This document shows positions 54,901 through 62,599 of a stretch of 64,000 bases of DNA, piece after piece. The notes under the pieces were generated by a model. That model saw only the letters and a list, made by a program, of their open reading frames with translations. It was not told the origin of the DNA and did not search any database. This stretch comes from Lingula anatina. Lineage: Eukaryota; Brachiopoda; Lingulata; Lingulida; Lingulidae. The translations under genes were made by a program, and so were the position numbers. Positions within the stretch are counted from its first letter, which is position 1. Each line of letters starts with the position of its first letter. The stretch is from NCBI RefSeq assembly GCF_001039355.2, contig NW_019775536.1, positions 920,322 to 984,321 of the forward strand, in the 5' to 3' direction.

Positions 54901-57900
54901 CCCTGGTGGTGATATCGCTGCTCTGATCCTCTAATTTTCGTTCCTTTCAGTTGACATAAGCCAGGCTGGCATGGGGGACCTGAACGCCCTGGTCAAGTGT
55001 GGCGATGGCATTGTCCATAGTAAACTGATCAACCTTGGACATGGTCACTTCAAGGGCACCTTTACCCCCAGCAGTGTTGCTAGGCACAGCATTCACCTGT
55101 CATTCAGTGGAGAGGCGGTGCCAGGCTCGCCATTCAGGTGTGATGTCATTGACAGCGCCATGTGTCTGGCCAAGGGGGTGGGGCTGGAGAAGGGGGTCTA
55201 CATGGAGGCCACTTCCTTCACAGTAGACACAAAATTGGCAGGGTTCTTAGCCGAACTTGATGTAACCATTACCTGTAAGTGAATTGAAATATTTGTAGAT
55301 CATCTGAGTAGATATTATATTTTACATCATTATAAAAGGTAAAGAAATAAATGTGCCTATACTTGTATAAATAATTTCAGACCATATCTTTCTTTGGTGC
55401 AGACTAAGTAAATAATTTGGCATATGTTTAAATGTGATAAAAGTATACATTAAAATAAATCTTTATCTAAGTTTATGATTTAATTGTTTTTGTATAAGCA
55501 AAATAAATGAAAGTTTTTTTTTCCAGCCCCCACTAAGAGGAATGTCCCCTATCACATCACGGGAAGCCATACTGCAGGGTTCAATGTGGAATTCTTGCCT
55601 GCAGAAGTTGGTGAGTTTAATAAAAACTATAAGTTTTAAGTAATTTTTATAATCCAAAGAGGAAAATAAAATACCTTTTTGCTTTGTTCAGTAATTGTAA
55701 TTGGCGAGAGGGAGTCATCTGAAAATTCATGGGAATGGTACTGTGCAAAAATTTAAGATTTGGCAACAACCCATTTTTAGCCATATGGCAATTATTGAAG
55801 GTGGGACTGGATTAGCATCATATGTTGAGTGTGTAGGTATTTGACAACCCAGTTCTGATCTTTTATGAAAAAATGTTTGTACTAAATTGTGATTGGTATC
55901 TTGCAGGTATCTACATGATAGATATCAAATATGCTGGCAAACCCATTGCAGGGAACCCCTTCAAGTGCTATGTGTATGACATGAGTAAGGTGAAAATCCT
56001 CCGAGACCCCACCAATGAGCCGAACAGATATGGAGATGTTGTCTTTTATGGTAAGATAATCATGGTGAATTTACAGGAGAATTTTGTCAAGATTTATATT
56101 TATTATTCATAACCTACCAATTCAAAAATGTAACTCTTTGCTGCATAGATGTACCTTTAGTCTAAGTTTTACAACCCATGTTTGAATAGTAGATCAAGGT
56201 TTATGTTTATCTGTTAAAATCAATTTTTAACTATGAACTCTTATGTTTTTCATCATTTCAGTTGATGCTCTAGAGGCTGGAGCTGGTAACCTGGAGATCG
56301 AGGTGTTCAGTCATCAAGACGGATCGAGAATTCCTAACTTTATTGAGCAAGAGCCAGACAACAAGTCTCTGTTCAAAGTGTTCTTCACCCCGCCTCCCAG
56401 GGTGTATAGATACGATGTTGGGGTCAGGTTTAATGAGGAAGAGGTAGAAGGTATGGGTTCTTCACCCTGCCTCCCAGGGTGTATAGAAATGATGTTGGGG
56501 TCAGGTTTAATGAGGAAGAGGTAGAAGGTAGGGGTTCTTCACCCCGCCTCCCAGGGTGTATAGATATGATGTTGGGGTCAGATTTAATGAGGAGGAAGTA
56601 GAAGGTATGGGTTCTTCACCCTGCCTCCCTAGATGATAGTTTTTTTTTTACCCTGCCTCTCAGGGTGTATCAACATGATGTTTTGGTCAGGTTTAATAAG
56701 AAGGTAGAAGTTCTTCACCCTGCCTCTCAGGGTGTATAGTTATGATGCTGGGGTCAGGTTTAATGAAGATGTTGAAATTACCAGGCAGTATTATGTTACA
56801 GAGCAATGTTCCTAAAATAAGATATAGCATTCACTTTTTAATTGTTGACTAAGTATTACTTCCTCAATTCATAGATCTTTGCATAATTATGGTAATTAAC
56901 CTAGAAGTCAAAATTTCTTTTTATTACCTAACATGTTTCATTTTTTCAGCTTTTTAATATAATAAAACATTAATTTACTTTCTTAAAAGATAATGTAATT
57001 ATTGATAATCATGTTGAGCTCCATCTTTATAATTTTATTTTAACTCACATTTTTGTACTTTTAGGAGCAACTGACAAAAGCATGGTTGCCTTGGCAACAT
57101 AACAACAAGCTGACAGGTTAAAACTATGTTGGTGGTGGGAGTGTCATGATTTTCACTACATAAAAAACTTTTGTTAGAAATTGGCTCATTAATGTCAGCA
57201 ATTATTCTGTATCCTTTAAGTGGCATCTCAGTTTAGCTTAACATAAATTGCATTTTACTAGTTTTTATTTTAAATTATTTCTTCTTTAATATTGTTTATT
57301 TTAAAATTATTTTTTATGTATTTATTTGTCCTATTTTATTTTTTATGTACTCATTTATTTATCATTAGTTAAGTTATTGTGTTCTTTCTTCAATCCTCTT
57401 CCTAAGAAGAACATTCTGCATATTTCTTGCATCCTTGATTTTGCAGCGAGGGGGGTCTAACTGATTACTTGCCTGACATTGCCATAGCTTTAGTGTTTGG
57501 TAAACATATTAGCAATTAAGTCTTAGTGTATGTATCATCAACCAGTGGTCATCTCATTGTAACCAATGGTCATCTGATTCCAGGCAGTCCATTCCACTGT
57601 GCCATAGTGGACGGCAGCAAGTGTTCAGTGAGTGGGGATGGACTGTCCCGAGTACCGGTCAATAAGATGACCTGGTTTGTAGTGGACCCCCACGGGACAG
57701 ACGCTGACTGCATTGTGGAGATCACTGGTGAGTCCATAGGACATCATACAATTTCAGCTCGCAGTTACCTGACTTCTCTTACATGGCTGAACGTTATTAG
57801 TACATAGCTAGGGGGGTTCAGGGGGTTCAAAGGTCCCCTCTAGGTAAAGTTTAATCTTGGTACATGGAGGATTCATGGTGAAAGGTCCACTTTTAAAGAA

Positions 57901-60900
57901 AAAGAATCCCCCTTTTCAAATAGCTGGCTACAGGCCTCTTATTAGATCATAATTGTAAATGTCGATCTTCTTCAGAGATTGTGATGTCCCTGATCTTTTT
58001 GGAATGATAAACTTCAATTTGTTCATTGGTACTGGTTCTAATACTGTGCTATATTTCTTGATCATCTGAGTATTGTGTTCATGTTTCAGCTCCTAGTGGC
58101 AGAGTTGTCCCTGCTCGTGTCACTGGCAGCCCCAACACAGGATTTAGAATAGAATTCACCCCGACTGAAGTTGGTAGGCAACTTTGATATGACTTAACTT
58201 GTTCCAACACATTGCAGCACTGAGAAAAAGCATTAGCTTTGAATTTTACTTGAAGTTTGTGTTTTTTTTTTAATCAAGTTTTGTGGATTATACTTGTCCT
58301 TTCTTATGCCCCCTTCATAATAGATAAGATGAAATAGTCTTTTCTCTATAAAGAGACAAGACAATTGGTAAATGGTAATCCTAAAATTGCCTTTGGAAAC
58401 ACGTTAAGCAATGATTTAAATTTACAGTTATGCAATAATTACATAAATATTAAACCCTTGGTTTCTACCCTCAATACACTGTGTCTAATACTGTCAGGTA
58501 TGATTCCATAGTAAACCTCCTATATATTCACACCTCTAGGTCGCCACCAGACCAAGATCTTCTATGCAGACACCGAGGTGAAAGGCAGCCCTTTCTTCTG
58601 TGATGCCTATGATGCCGGCAAGGTAATACTGGAACAAGTCAGGAACGGGCTGATAGACACACCAGTACATATGGAAGGTAAATTGTCTATACTGTAAAGC
58701 ATACCAGTACATATGGAAGGTAAATTGTCTATACTGTAAAGCATACCAGTACATATGGAAGGTAAATTGTCTATACTGTAAAGCATACCAGTACATATGG
58801 AAGGTAAATTGTCTATACTGTAAAGCACACCAGTACATATTCAGGGGCGGATTTAGGCCGTCTTCTGGGTCTTCTGGAAGACGGTCAGATTTTCAAGTTT
58901 ACATTGTCAGCCATCTAATGTTTTCTGTCGGAAGACGGTCAAAAATGGAAGATGGATCAACAAAGATAATTTGAAAGACTGTCAGAAAATATCTCTGGAT
59001 CCGCCCCTGATATTGAAGGTATAACTTGTCATCACAAAACCAAGATGAATTGAAGGAGTTTGCCTTGCTAAAAGTATGCTATACATGCTGTTTACTAAAT
59101 TATATGTAATTCATGTGGAATGTTTGACGAAATGTAGTAAGTATTTGTCAGATTTATTTGCTTAGGTTGTACATGTGGCAAAGTTGACCCATGTTTAGAT
59201 TTATCTGTATTAATTTTCTGAACATAATGTGTTTATACTGGTAGCACTGGAATATAAAATCTTGTCTTCCCAGTGGATGCGTCCCAGGCAGGTGAGGGAT
59301 CCCTAGAGGCAGATGTCAGGTCCAGAAATGTACAGGTTCCCAGTGAGATCAAGCCAAAGGGCAACGGGATGTATGACCTCTCTTTTGTGCCACGCGATAT
59401 GAACACACATGTTGTCAACCTGTTCTTTAACGAGGAACATGCCAGAAGTAAGTCATTTTTATTGCCTTTTCATGTTCAGTGTTTATGTCTTAGGATCACA
59501 GGTGTATAGGTATGTTTTAAAGAGGGTGACAACTTCATAACATGGTTATTACATAAGGGAATACCACCTTAGCAGTGCCGCTGCACGAGACATTGGCAAT
59601 TGATTAACTGCATCTAAACAGCAGGTTGAACTTTGTAGAGAGCTTGTGTAGGGATAGAGCCGTATCTCAGTTGAGGTAGTCTCCTCAAAGCAGTCTCAAC
59701 ATGGACCAAAATCAGTTCTTCTCCAACATGGACACAAATTCTTAATGAGCATAGTTTAACTTATTTTACTTTAATAAGAAATTTTAAACTTGATGTTTCA
59801 CTTAAGAAATTTGGTCATTTTATAGACAGATATTGGAGATATTCATTTAATGCTTTGTATAAATATGACAGTAAGTATTATTTTGGACCACTCTGTCTCC
59901 AGACTCACCGTGGATGGTGGACATCATAGACGCCAGTCATGTGACAGCTAGTGGTGATGGCCTGAGACTGGCCCCGGTCCAGCATGTGGCCTGGTTTGAA
60001 GTGGACACACACGGGCCAGCAGAGGCACCCATTGGGGTCAAAATTACAGGTAAGTCTTATTTCTTTATGTATATAATTTCTATAATAATTCCAGCTTTTT
60101 TTTACATTTTTTATTTTGGCAGGATAGAAAGATGTGGCACCTTATATTTTCTGAAAATTATCTAATAGATTCAATTTGATAGATAGCAAACAGTGCTTGT
60201 TTCCAACAGAATAATTTTCACAAGTTTGGTCTCTAAGATGAATGGCAGCTGTTGCTTAGAAAAGTCCTCTATTTGTAATGTAATTATGTAACTCCTTGTA
60301 GCGCCATCTGGTGCCACAGTGCCCTGCAGAGTCACCCCCAAACCTGGCACTGTCAACCAGTTCATTGGAGAATACACCCCAATAGAGCCTGGGAGACACC
60401 TGGTGGAGATTAAATATGGCACTGCCTCTATTGTTGGGAGCCCGTTTGCTTGCGAGGCATACGATGCCAGTAGAGTGCGTGTCACAGATACAGATTACAG
60501 CGGCAGGGTTAACCAGCAGCTGGGATTTACTGGTGAGGAAATAGGCTGCTTTACATTTTAGAATTTTTTGTAGAAAGACACCATTGTGTCAAATTTAATA
60601 AAATCCCATGTAACTTCTGTGCATCATATTTAAGATTAATAAACATTAATTGCTATTCACCTAAGACAAATAGAATCACAGGTATCATTAAAGAAGAAGC
60701 TGAAAGCATGCATTTTTAAGATGATTTATTTATGATTTTTGTTCAGTTTTTTACATTACATAGCAAAAACTTAGATAACTTTTACTGTATATATTTAAAT
60801 CATCTTTATGTATAAACCTTAAAATTCGATATAATTATAATATGATGTAAAGTATACTGAACATTTTATGAATATTCATCTTATTCTTCTTCATATTATT

Positions 60901-62564
60901 ATTATTTTAGTTGACTCCTCTCTGGCCGGTCAGGGCACAATAGATGCACAAGTGACAGCACCTAGTGGCCGTTTAGTTCGCCTAAATCGTGAGAGGCTGT
61001 CCAACACCCTGCATCGTTTCACATACATGCCAGAGGAGCCAGGCGACCATCAAGTTGAAGTTACCTTTAATTATGAGAAAATACCAGGTTAGTAACAATA
61101 GCAGCAAACAAGATATAATTGATCTTGAAATAATTGTGCTCAGTTGAAAAAATATGAAATCTTTTCTTATTTTAAGGTTTAAGAAAAGCATCAATAGTTT
61201 CATGGACAAATGTGTCCATTCTTCAAATGATATTTAACTCACTTCGGTGGTATTATTATTATTATTATTATTATTATGGACAAGATATTTAATACATTCA
61301 GTGTTCTCAATGTGACAAAAGTATGTCAACTGTTATCTAAGACATAGTATGAAAACTGCAGTCTATATATTTGCCGTGTTAGTTACATTATGCATAACAA
61401 AGAACCAGAAACAATGACTCAATCACAGGACCACCAGTGCTATCATATGAAATAGCTATAGATCACCAATGATGGTTGTATCATATGTGGCCTTTATGAA
61501 TCTCCAAGTCATTTAAGACAGAGTCAGTGTCCAAGGAGCATATGACCGCTGTGTGGTAAAGTGCTAGGATTTTTTGATTTTGCAGTTGTAAAATTGATAC
61601 GTAAGTGAAGTTATGCATTAAGTGCTTTACTTAGGGAATACAATACAATACAATAAATTTTATTTCATGTCGGGTATAAATTGAAAGGAAACATTATCTT
61701 TACAGCTATTCGCCGACTGATATACGAGGGAATATATATTTGCAGTTGAATCTCATGTTTTTATATGTGATCTGTAATCTTTATTATGAGATTGGAGGCT
61801 ATATGTTTTATACATATAAAGCAAATGCATTTCATTATCAGTTAGGTATTTATACAGTTTTTTTTGTCTCTACAGGATTACATATGTACCTATATGTCAG
61901 TAATGGCAAGCCTATAGCAAGGGGGTTTCAGGGGTATGAACAAACCTAGCCCCTATTTGCTGGGAAAAGGTTGGCTCTGGGTAGAATTTGATCTTGGTAC
62001 ACATACTTTTCATAGTAAAAGGTCCACTTTTTGAGAAAAAAAGAAAATGCTGGCTATGAGCCTGAATTATATGTTAACATATACAAGTTCTTTCCATCAC
62101 CAGTAGATGTCACTGTTATTTCAGGCTGTCCCTTCAAAGTCTTCACCCAGGAAGTCGTACCACGCACGGAGGTTGACATGTTGAGAACGAGCCTACCTCG
62201 GGAGAGCAGTATGCGTGACATGCGTGATGGTGGCATGCGCGAGACAACAACAAGAAGGACGTCTTACTTCATGATCCAGCCCCAGGGCACACAGTACAAC
62301 CTGAGGGATATGACATGTATTGTACAAGGTGGATAGCATATTAAAAAGCATTAACTAGGTCTACTTACGTGGTGATGTGCAATATAAAAGAAATTGTTAT
62401 ATTTGCTTGCTGATATCACAGTATACTGTTCTCCTGTACCTATTACCCAGCTATATACTACATTATTATTTAATTATTGTCTTCAACAGTAAAAGAAATA
62501 AGTTTAAAGCAGTGTTCTTGTGAATGGATATAGTTTATATTTTATCCCCTTATATAAGTTAAAT

Positions 62565-62599
<35 letters not shown>

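Noticed and set aside
58536-58838. Minus-strand open frames with a repeated YRQFTFHMYW motif
   Set aside because: Translation of the 42-bp tandem repeat in antisense; the plus-strand exon and splice sites explain the region.
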